Source: DASTGO01 sp035719045 (GTDB lineage: Bacteria > Actinomycetota > Actinomycetes > Actinomycetales > Kineosporiaceae). From it: DNA of 11,471 nucleotides. Below are positions 6,229-11,471 of this stretch, one piece after another. The notes beneath the pieces were generated by a model that searched no databases, was not told where the DNA came from, and worked only from the letters and a program-made list of their open reading frames with translations. The position numbers were made by a program, and so were the translations under genes. The stretch is from contig DASTGO010000034.1 in NCBI GenBank assembly GCA_035719045.1, forward strand, positions 1-11,471. The letters are read 5' to 3'. Every line of letters begins with the position of its first letter. Within the stretch, counting starts at the first letter, position 1.

Positions 6229-7773
6229 TCAGTCCCGGGGGAATCCGCCGCGGTGCGCCGCGATCGCGTCCCGGTACACCTCGTAGCTGCGCCGGGGACG
6301 CCGCTGCAGACTGTCGAAGTCGACCCGGACCAGCCCGAACCGCTGGGTGTACCCGTGTGCCCACTCGAAGTTGTCCAGCAGCGACCAGGCGAAGTACCCG
6401 CGGACGTCCGCCCCGTCCCGGACCGCCCGGGCCACCGCCGCCAGATGGGCCCGCAGGTACCGGACCCGCATCGGGTCGGCGACCGCGGTCCCGTCGACGG
6501 CCGCAGCCACCGCTGCGGGATCGTCCGGGTACGCCGCACCGTTCTCGGTGACCACCAGGGGCGGCGCCGCCGGGTAGGCCCGGCCGATCCGCAGCAGGAT
6601 GTCGTGCAACCCGTCCGGGGTGACCGGCCAGCCCATCGTGGTCGCGTCCGGGCCCGGGTCCTCGGAGGTGACCAGGGCGGCACCGGGATACGCCCCGGAG
6701 TCCGCCGGGCCCGGCTGCTGCGCCGGCAGGTAGTACTGGTCGCTGTAGTAGTTGACCCCGAGGAAGTCCAGCGGCGCGCCGATCCGCTCCAGGTCCCCGT
6801 CCCGGACCACCCCGTCGAGGGCCGCGGACAGCCGGTCGGTGACGTCCCGGGGGTAGTGCCCCTCGAACAGGGCGTCCAGCCACCAGCGGTTCTGCACCCC
6901 GTCCATCAGCCGGGTGATCTCCCCGACCTCGGCCGCCTCCCGGCCGGTCAGCCGGGGCGAGGGACGCAGCGGGAACAGGTTGAGCACGATCCCGAGCTCG
7001 TGGTCGGCGGGGGCCTGGGCCCGCATCGCCCGGATCGCCTCGCCGTGGGCCAGCAGCAGGTGGTGGGCGGCGCGGGCGGCCTGCCCGTGGTCACGGATCC
7101 CGGGGGCGTGCTCCCCGCTGCCGTAGCCCAGCCAGGCCGAGCACCACGGTTCGTTGAGGGTCGCCCAGTGCCGCACCCGGTCCCCGAGCGCGGCGTGCAC
7201 GGCGACGGCGTAGTCGGCGAACCGCGGCACGATCTCCCGGGAGGCCCAGCCGCCGAGGTCCGTCTGCAGCGGCGACGGCAGGTCCCAGTGGTACAGGGTC
7301 ACCCACGGGCTGATCCCCGCCGCGAGCAGCTCGTCGACCAGCCGGTCGTAGAACGCCAGCCCTGCCGGGTCCGGCCGTCCCGTCCCCGACGGCATCACCC
7401 GTGGCCAGGCGATCGAGAACCGGTAGGCGCCCACCCCGAGATCGCGCATCAGCCGGACGTCCTCGGCGTAGCGGTGCACGTGGTCACAGGCGGTCCGCCC
7501 GTGGGATCCGTCGGTGATCGCCCCCGGGACGTCGCACAGGTCGTCCCAGATCGACCGGCCCCGGCCGTCGGCATCCCCCTCGATCTGGAAGGACGAGGTC
7601 GCCGCACCCCAGACGAAGTCGGCACCGAGTCCGGACAGGTCCACCTGCCCCGGCTGCCCGGCGTCCCCGGTGGCCGGCTGCGGGCCGGCACCGGCCTGGG
7701 CGGGCGGGGTGGGGTCGGTGGGGTCGGACTGGGCGGCGCCGGGGGCGGCGGACTGCTGGGCCATGAGCACCAT
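6229..7773 (-). CDS. GH1 family beta-glucosidase
   Basis: Retaining glycoside hydrolase of family 1, probably cytoplasmic because no signal peptide is seen; it would hydrolyse beta-glucosides such as cellobiose or aryl glucosides. 514 residues, against about 450-480 usual. The core starts near residue 46 with FVWGAATSSFQIEG. It includes YHWDLP (161-166), the acid/base Glu208 in TLNEPW, NYY (341-343), the nucleophile Glu410 in VTENGAAY, and FAWSLLDNFEWAHGY (461-475), which holds aglycone and C4/C6-hydroxyl contacts. Residues 1-45 are a Pro/Ala/Gly/Gln-rich low-complexity extension, and no ribosome binding site is evident at the ATG or at Met4. A GTG at codon 44 (7644), just before the core, is an alternative start with GGGG close upstream. 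It is convergent with xylB and divergent from moaA. GH1 enzymes also act as beta-galactosidase or beta-fucosidase, so substrate range is not settled by sequence. Confidence 0.93.
   Translation of the reverse strand: MVLMAQQSAAPGAAQSDPTDPTPPAQAGAGPQPATGDAGQPGQVDLSGLGADFVWGAATSSFQIEGDADGRGRSIWDDLCDVPGAITDGSHGRTACDHVHRYAEDVRLMRDLGVGAYRFSIAWPRVMPSGTGRPDPAGLAFYDRLVDELLAAGISPWVTLYHWDLPSPLQTDLGGWASREIVPRFADYAVAVHAALGDRVRHWATLNEPWCSAWLGYGSGEHAPGIRDHGQAARAAHHLLLAHGEAIRAMRAQAPADHELGIVLNLFPLRPSPRLTGREAAEVGEITRLMDGVQNRWWLDALFEGHYPRDVTDRLSAALDGVVRDGDLERIGAPLDFLGVNYYSDQYYLPAQQPGPADSGAYPGAALVTSEDPGPDATTMGWPVTPDGLHDILLRIGRAYPAAPPLVVTENGAAYPDDPAAVAAAVDGTAVADPMRVRYLRAHLAAVARAVRDGADVRGYFAWSLLDNFEWAHGYTQRFGLVRVDFDSLQRRPRRSYEVYRDAIAAHRGGFPRD
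7702..7723 (+). other. potential G-quadruplex motif in the beta-glucosidase N-terminal region
   Basis: Four runs of three or more G on the plus strand (7702-7704, 7706-7709, 7711-7714, 7720-7723) with loops of 1, 1 and 5 nt satisfy the simple G-quadruplex pattern. The plus strand is the template strand of the beta-glucosidase, and the motif lies under its low-complexity 5' codons. Such runs also arise from Pro codons in high-GC DNA, so function is uncertain. Confidence 0.4.
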
Positions 7774-7870
7774 CGTGGCGCAACGGGGTACCCGGACACC
7801 CGCACCTCGATCACGCGCCGTGCCCGACGATGTACGCAGAATGGCGAGTCCGCCGTCCCCGACGGAAGAT

Positions 7871-7886
7871 CGTGATCGGCATCACG
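7871..7886. promoter_or_regulatory. CRP/FNR-family-like palindrome upstream of moaA
   Basis: CGTGAT-CGGC-ATCACG is a perfect inverted repeat and fits the CRP/GlxR pattern GTGA-N6-TCAC and equally the FNR-like geometry GAT-N4-ATC. Its centre lies about 51-52 bp before the predicted moaA start of transcription, which is not one of the classical activator distances. It could also act on the divergent beta-glucosidase gene, whose start is about 100 bp away. The actinobacterial GlxR consensus has TA in the centre, which is missing here. Confidence 0.4.
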
Positions 7887-7917
7887 CCCGGGAGATGTGT
7901 GGTGGCGGCCGCGTGGC

Positions 7918-7923
7918 TAGTCT
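7918..7923 (+). promoter_or_regulatory. -10 box for leaderless moaA transcript
   Basis: TAGTCT fits the actinobacterial TANNNT -10 pattern and ends 6 nt before the moaA GTG. The transcript would start on or at the start codon, which also explains why no ribosome binding site precedes it. The -35 region (around 7894-7900) has no good TTGAC match, consistent with dependence on an activator. Confidence 0.5.
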
Positions 7924-7929
7924 GACGCG

Positions 7930-9033
7930 GTGAGCGGGGTGAGCCTGGGCATCCCCCGGCTGCGCCCGGGCGGTGCGACCGGCCCCGTCACGCTGCCCGC
8001 CGATCGCCCGGCCGGCCCACGGCTGACCGACCGGTTCGGCCGGGTGGCCACCGATCTGCGGGTCAGCCTCACCGACCGGTGCAATCTGCGCTGCAGCTAC
8101 TGCATGCCGCCCGAGGGTCTGGACTGGATGCCCGACGAGCGGCTGCTCACCGACGACGAGCTGATCCGGCTGATCACCATCGCGGTACGGCGGCTCGGGG
8201 TGACCGAGGTGCGGTTCACCGGTGGGGAGCCGCTGCTGCGCCGGGGCCTGGAACGCATCCTCGCCGCGACCACCGCCCTGCGCACCGCCGCCGGGACCGC
8301 CCCGCAGACCGCGGTGACCACCAACGGCCTGGGGCTGGCACACCGCGCGGAGGGCCTGGCCGGGGCCGGTCTGCACCGGGTGAACGTGTCCGTGGACAGC
8401 CTCGACCGGGCCCGGTTCGCCCGGATCACCCACCGGGACCGGCTGGCGGACGTGCTGGCCGGACTCCGGGCGGCGACCGCCGCGGGCCTGCGGCCGATCA
8501 AGGTGAACACCGTCCTGCTGCGCGGGGTGAACGACGACGAGGCCGTCCCGCTGCTGCACTGGGCCCTGGACCAGGGGTACCAGTTGCGGTTCATCGAGCA
8601 GATGCCGCTGGACCCGCACGGCGCCTGGGACCGGGAGGCGATGGTCACCGCGGCGGACATCCTCGACCTGCTCCGGACCGGCTTCGACCTCGTTCCCACC
8701 GACCCGCACACCCGCGGCGCCGCCCCGGCGGAGACCTGGCTGGTCAACGGGGGCGGGCCCGGCGGGACGGCACGGGTCGGTATCGTCGCCTCGGTCACCC
8801 GGCCGTTCTGCGGCGACTGCGACCGGACCCGGCTCACGGCCGACGGACAGATCCGCAACTGCCTGTTCGCCCGCGGCGAGACCGATCTGCGCGGCCTGCT
8901 GCGCTCCGGTGCCGGCGACGAGGAGATCGCCGACGCCTGGCGGGGTGCCATGTGGGCCAAGGAAGCCGGTCACGGGATCGACGACCCGTCGTTCCTGCAG
9001 CCCGACCGGCCGATGAGCGCAATCGGAGGATGA
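7930..9033 (+). CDS. moaA: GTP 3',8-cyclase MoaA
   Basis: Radical SAM enzyme of molybdenum cofactor biosynthesis; it makes 3',8-cyclo-7,8-dihydro-GTP from GTP, which MoaC then converts to cyclic pyranopterin monophosphate. 367 residues, slightly longer than usual owing to about 30 extra N-terminal residues. The N-terminal [4Fe-4S] cluster motif CNLRCSYC (Cys51, Cys55, Cys58) follows LRVSLTDR. FTGGEPLLR (96-104) is the SAM-contact strand. The second cluster ligands are Cys294, Cys297 and Cys311 in FCGDCDRTRLTADGQIRNC. The protein ends in the conserved Gly-Gly (366-367) needed for activity. The GTG start at 7930 is supported by a -10 box 6 nt upstream (leaderless); a second GTG three codons later is possible. 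moaD follows one base after the stop. Other cofactor genes (moaC, moaE, moeA) are not in the window. Confidence 0.97.
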   Translation: MSGVSLGIPRLRPGGATGPVTLPADRPAGPRLTDRFGRVATDLRVSLTDRCNLRCSYCMPPEGLDWMPDERLLTDDELIRLITIAVRRLGVTEVRFTGGEPLLRRGLERILAATTALRTAAGTAPQTAVTTNGLGLAHRAEGLAGAGLHRVNVSVDSLDRARFARITHRDRLADVLAGLRAATAAGLRPIKVNTVLLRGVNDDEAVPLLHWALDQGYQLRFIEQMPLDPHGAWDREAMVTAADILDLLRTGFDLVPTDPHTRGAAPAETWLVNGGGPGGTARVGIVASVTRPFCGDCDRTRLTADGQIRNCLFARGETDLRGLLRSGAGDEEIADAWRGAMWAKEAGHGIDDPSFLQPDRPMSAIGG

Positions 9034-9034
9034 C

Positions 9035-9313
9035 GTGGACGGCGCCGGCAGCGGTACCGACGGGGTCAGCGTGACGGTGCGGTACTTCGCCGGGGCCCGG
9101 GCCGCGGCCGGCACCGAGGAGGAGGCGGTCAGCCTGCCTGCTCCCGCCACCGTGGCCGGGCTGGTCGAGGTCCTGGTCGGCCGGCACGGCAGCGGTCTGG
9201 CCCGGGTCCTGGCCGCCTGCACCTTCCTGGTGGACGAGGTGGCCGGCGGGCCCGAGCGGCCGCTGCGCGACGGCACCCGGATCGACGTGCTGCCCCCGTT
9301 CGCCGGAGGCTGA
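9035..9313 (+). CDS. moaD: MoaD/ThiS-family sulfur carrier, molybdopterin synthase small subunit
   Basis: Ubiquitin-fold sulfur carrier, 92 residues. When its C-terminal Gly is thiocarboxylated it donates sulfur to MoaE-bound precursor Z in molybdopterin synthase. The sequence shows the beta-grasp pattern VSVTVRYFAGARAAAG (11-26), the helix from about 38 (TVAGLVEVLVGRH), and the end DVLPPFAGG, with Pro-Pro-x-x-Gly-Gly typical of MoaD rather than ThiS. The GTG start has a good ribosome binding site (GGAGG, 9025-9029, 5 nt spacing) inside the end of moaA, and the genes are one base apart, so they are co-transcribed and probably translationally coupled. The first 10 residues are a Gly-rich tail. 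Assignment to MoaD rests on both the sequence end and the moaA neighbour. Confidence 0.92.
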   Translation: MDGAGSGTDGVSVTVRYFAGARAAAGTEEEAVSLPAPATVAGLVEVLVGRHGSGLARVLAACTFLVDEVAGGPERPLRDGTRIDVLPPFAGG

Positions 9314-9751
9314 CCGCTCACCCGGCCCGCCGGCACCAGGATCCGGGCCACCGGCACCAGGATCCGGGCCACCGGACCGGCGTGCCGTGCGCGACCGGCC
9401 GGACGACCTCCGGTCAGGGACGGTTCCCGGTGACCTCCCAGCCTCTTCCCATCGAGTGGGTGCAGTTTCCACCCGTTGCCGGATCGTCACCCAGAGGTGA
9501 GATACCTCGGTTAGCCTCGGGCTGACCGGCCCGGTGAGACCGCACGCCGTGAGAGCGACCGGCATGACGGTGGCCCGATCAGCCGGCGGCGGTCCGGGTG
9601 GCTGCACCGACACGCGGAGGAGGAGGGCGCCCCGGTCCCGGGGGCGCCGGCCGACGACGACGCAGCGAGGCACCCCCGGTCGTCGCGAGCCTGGCCGCCC
9701 CGTGCCGGTCGTTGCGGGTCCCCGGTGCGGTACGTCGAAGGGAGCGTGTGG
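9314..9751. other. 438-bp intergenic region between moaD and the glycosyltransferase
   Basis: No gene is supported here on either strand. It holds the 21-bp duplication (9330-9371), a 5-bp dyad GGGTG/CACCC at about 9458-9474, and a stronger hairpin at 9626-9648 (8-bp stem GGCGCCCC/GGGGCGCC, 7-nt loop). TAGCCT at 9512-9517 fits a TANNNT -10 box, but no -35 is suitably spaced. A promoter for the downstream glycosyltransferase must lie in this stretch unless it is read from moaAD, because no terminator is obvious after moaD. Confidence 0.5.
9330..9371. repeat. perfect 21-bp tandem duplication downstream of moaD
   Basis: Two identical, adjacent 21-bp units (9330-9350 and 9351-9371), each beginning CCGGCACCAGG and ending GGGCCA, followed by a further CCGG. 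It begins 17 bp after the moaD stop and is not in a recognised coding frame. Each unit contains an internal GGATCC. Likely a recent slippage duplication; a regulatory role is not evident. Confidence 0.9.
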
Positions 9752-11332
9752 GTGCAGCAGGTCGAGGTGCCGGCGCCGCCCGTCGTCCGCCCGGACCCCC
9801 GTATCCCCAGCAGCGGGCCCCGGCGCACCCTCGACCGGCACTCTCTGCGCCGCTGGTTCGGCCCGGAACTGCTCGTCGCCCTGATCGCCGGAGCGGCCTT
9901 CTGCTGGCGGATCGGCTCGGCCGGACCCTGGCGGGACGAGGCGGCCACGCTGGTGATCGCCGGCCGCAGCATCCCGCAGATCCTCTCCCTGGCCCGCGGA
10001 ATCGACCTGGTCCACCTGGCCTACTACCTCGGCGTGCACGAGGTGATGCGGCTGCACCCCACCCCGCTGCTGGTCCAGGGGCTGCCGGAGATCCGGATGG
10101 TGTCCGCGCTGGCCGCAGCGGCGACGGCCGGGGTGCTGGTCCGGATCGGCAGACAGTTGGACAGCCTGCCGGTCGGCGTCACCGCGGGCCTGGTGTTCGC
10201 GCTCGGCCCGATGTCCTCCCGCTACGCGCAGGAGGCCCGCCCGTACGCCCTGGTCATCCTCGCGGCGACCTTCGCCACCTACGTCCTGCTGCGCGCCTGC
10301 CGGCGGCCCTGGCTACGCCGGCGCTGGCTGCTGTACGCCGCGGCCGTGGTGGTCGCCGGGATGCTGAACGTGCTGTCCCTGTTCGTGCTCGCGGTCCATG
10401 CGGTGTACCTGCTCGGCCAGGCGCCCGCAGTGGTGCGCCGGCAGTGGCTGCGGGCCGCGACCGGGGCCCTGGCCGTGATCGCCCCGTTCGTGGTGGCCAC
10501 CTTCGCCCAGCGCGGACAGGTCGCCTGGCTGGCCGCCACCGACCTGTCCAACCTGCACGACTTCTTCCTCACCGAGTACCAGACCCTCGCGCTGCCGCTG
10601 CTCGTCGTCGCCCTCGGGCTGGCCGCCCGCTGGGTGCCCGCCCTGCGCGGCGCCCACGGTGGGGCGCTGGCGCTCGGCCTGACCTGGTCGCTGCTGCCGC
10701 CGGTGGCGATGTGGCTGATCTCCCGGCAGGTCCCGATCTTCGACTGGCGCTACGCCGTGTTCACCCTGCCAGGGACGGCCCTGGTGCTGGCCAGCCTGGC
10801 CCGGGTGGCCCGTCCGCTCGGGATGGCGGTGCCGGTGGTGGCGGTGGCCCTGCTCGGCTGGCCGATGCAGCTCACCTACCGCGACCCGGTGGTCGGGCAT
10901 GCCGAGGACATCCAGGGCGCCTCCGCCTACGTCGCCCGGCATGCCCTTCCCGGGGACGGCATCCTGTTCATCCCGGCGAACATGCGGCTGGTCGAGCAGT
11001 TGTACCCGCAGCGGTTCCGGGGGCTGCGGGACCTCGCCCTGGGACAGGACCCGATCACGTCCTCGACGATCAGCGGCACCGAGGTGTCCGCGGACGACCT
11101 GTCGCTGGTGGCGTCCCGGTACCCCCGGATCTGGGTGGTCGCCGGACCCTTCGGGATGGCCGAGACCTGGACCGACACCGATCGGGCGAAGGTCGAGCTG
11201 CTCATGCGGTCCTACCGGATCGTGCGGCAGCGGACGGTGCTGAAGTTCACCGTCTTCCTCTACGAGCAGGCCGGTGGCGACCCCGGCCTGCCGACCCACC
11301 CGACCACCCTGCAGCCGGACCACCCGTTCTGA
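9752..11332 (+). CDS. polytopic membrane glycosyltransferase (GT-C fold, PMT/mannosyltransferase-like)
   Basis: Integral membrane protein of about 526 residues, probably transferring a sugar from a polyprenyl-phosphate donor on the outer face of the membrane. After a Pro/Arg-rich cytoplasmic N-terminus (1-35) there are about ten hydrophobic segments up to residue 371 (first at about 40-53), then a soluble, probably extracytoplasmic, C-terminal domain of about 150 residues. The first external loop has the Asp-Glu pair of GT-C enzymes (WRDEAATL, Asp62-Glu63). Further family signs are HLAYYLGVHEVMR, RYAQEARPYAL and FDWRYAVFTLPG. Acceptor and sugar are unknown; similar actinobacterial proteins are often called mannosyltransferases. 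The GTG at 9752 is chosen because AAGGGAG (9738-9744) lies 7 nt upstream; GTGs at 9725 and 9746 are alternatives. It stands alone: the genes before it make molybdenum cofactor, and no cell-wall genes are visible nearby. Confidence 0.85.
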   Translation: MQQVEVPAPPVVRPDPRIPSSGPRRTLDRHSLRRWFGPELLVALIAGAAFCWRIGSAGPWRDEAATLVIAGRSIPQILSLARGIDLVHLAYYLGVHEVMRLHPTPLLVQGLPEIRMVSALAAAATAGVLVRIGRQLDSLPVGVTAGLVFALGPMSSRYAQEARPYALVILAATFATYVLLRACRRPWLRRRWLLYAAAVVVAGMLNVLSLFVLAVHAVYLLGQAPAVVRRQWLRAATGALAVIAPFVVATFAQRGQVAWLAATDLSNLHDFFLTEYQTLALPLLVVALGLAARWVPALRGAHGGALALGLTWSLLPPVAMWLISRQVPIFDWRYAVFTLPGTALVLASLARVARPLGMAVPVVAVALLGWPMQLTYRDPVVGHAEDIQGASAYVARHALPGDGILFIPANMRLVEQLYPQRFRGLRDLALGQDPITSSTISGTEVSADDLSLVASRYPRIWVVAGPFGMAETWTDTDRAKVELLMRSYRIVRQRTVLKFTVFLYEQAGGDPGLPTHPTTLQPDHPF

Positions 11333-11379
11333 CCCAGATCCGCGAGTAGCGGTGGCTCCTTGTTTCCGATCATGAGGGT

Positions 11380-11445
11380 GGGTGCCCTTCGGCCTGCCAG
11401 GATGGGATTTGCGACGATCACATCCGGTATGACAGAAGGGCACCC
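11380..11445. repeat. 11-bp inverted repeat near the right edge
   Basis: GGGTGCCCTTC (11380-11390) and its perfect reverse complement GAAGGGCACCC (11435-11445) are separated by 44 nt. The surrounding 11340-11471 stretch is visibly poorer in GC than the glycosyltransferase before it. An IS terminus with a subterminal copy, or a regulatory dyad in front of a rightward gene, would both fit. Confidence 0.55.
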
Positions 11446-11450
11446 GGTCA

Positions 11451-11471
11451 GTGAGTGTACGAGCCCGTCGG
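11451..11471 (+). CDS. possible start of a rightward gene running off the window
   Basis: A GTG at 11451 opens seven codons (VSVRARR) to the window edge, with AAGGG about 10 nt upstream inside the inverted repeat. An ATG at 11429 in another frame is also open to the edge. Too little is present to identify a product, and the call is only a pointer for whoever has the adjoining sequence. Confidence 0.15.

Noticed and set aside
6253..7875. 540-codon open frame on the plus strand opposite the beta-glucosidase
   Set aside because: It is antisense to a clear GH1 enzyme; the product is low-complexity and Arg/Val/Gly/Pro-rich without domain signs.
9035..9313. Thiamine sulfur carrier ThiS
   Set aside because: The length, the PPFAGG end and the one-base gap to moaA favour MoaD.
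7882..9372. 496-codon open frame on the minus strand opposite moaA and moaD
   Set aside because: MoaA carries both iron-sulfur cluster motifs and the C-terminal Gly-Gly on the plus strand; the antisense product has no family features.
9598..11349. 583-codon plus-strand frame overlapping the glycosyltransferase
   Set aside because: The product is Arg/Gly/Pro-rich with no membrane segments, while the overlapping frame gives a coherent polytopic protein with GT-C motifs.

Overview
The window is high-GC DNA from what is most likely an actinobacterium. The grounds are strong G/C bias at third codon positions over most of its length, GTG starts, apparently leaderless promoters, intrinsic hairpins without T-tracts, and an actinobacterial-type short xylose isomerase. 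I cannot name the genus. Composition is not uniform: hand counts of single 60-base lines give about 60-63% GC at 121-180 and 541-600, against about 80% at 5401-5460 and 73% at 8821-8880. The left ~1.9 kb therefore looks different from the rest.

Left block (1 to about 1.9 kb). Two leftward genes: a PadR-family repressor (1607-1032) and a membrane-anchored alpha/beta hydrolase of the proline-iminopeptidase type (949 to beyond base 1). Two related 6-4-6 palindromes, 26 bp apart, lie just upstream of the repressor and are probably its own operators. A rightward stub of an RDD-family membrane protein gene (1819-1929) keeps its ribosome binding site and about 18 recognisable residues, then loses homology and stops inside the 3' end of the next gene. 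This marks a breakpoint between the two blocks.

Xylose block (about 1.9 to 6.2 kb). A leftward ROK-family repressor (probable XylR) is divergent from xylA (xylose isomerase), followed by xylB (xylulokinase). A xyl-operator-like site between xylR and xylA overlaps the predicted -35 box of xylR, whose transcript appears leaderless. XylA converts D-xylose to D-xylulose and XylB phosphorylates it for the pentose phosphate pathway. A perfect 17-bp hairpin lies between xylA and xylB. XylR carries an in-frame expansion of four 21-bp repeats just before its sugar-site strand. A convergent GH1 beta-glucosidase (7773-6229) shares a terminator with xylB and may supply sugars from plant-derived glycosides.

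Molybdenum cofactor pair and right end (7.8 to 11.47 kb). moaA and moaD are tightly coupled behind a TANNNT -10 box and a CRP/FNR-type palindrome. A 438-bp non-coding stretch with a perfect 21-bp tandem duplication follows, then a polytopic GT-C-type glycosyltransferase. The last ~140 bp has lower GC and an 11-bp inverted repeat, and may be the edge of an insertion sequence or another gene.

Most of the window is ordinary sugar catabolism and cofactor biosynthesis. I see no clear evidence of a new multi-gene system. The points of most interest are the breakpoint with the truncated RDD gene, the repeat expansion in the ROK repressor, and the paired PadR operators.
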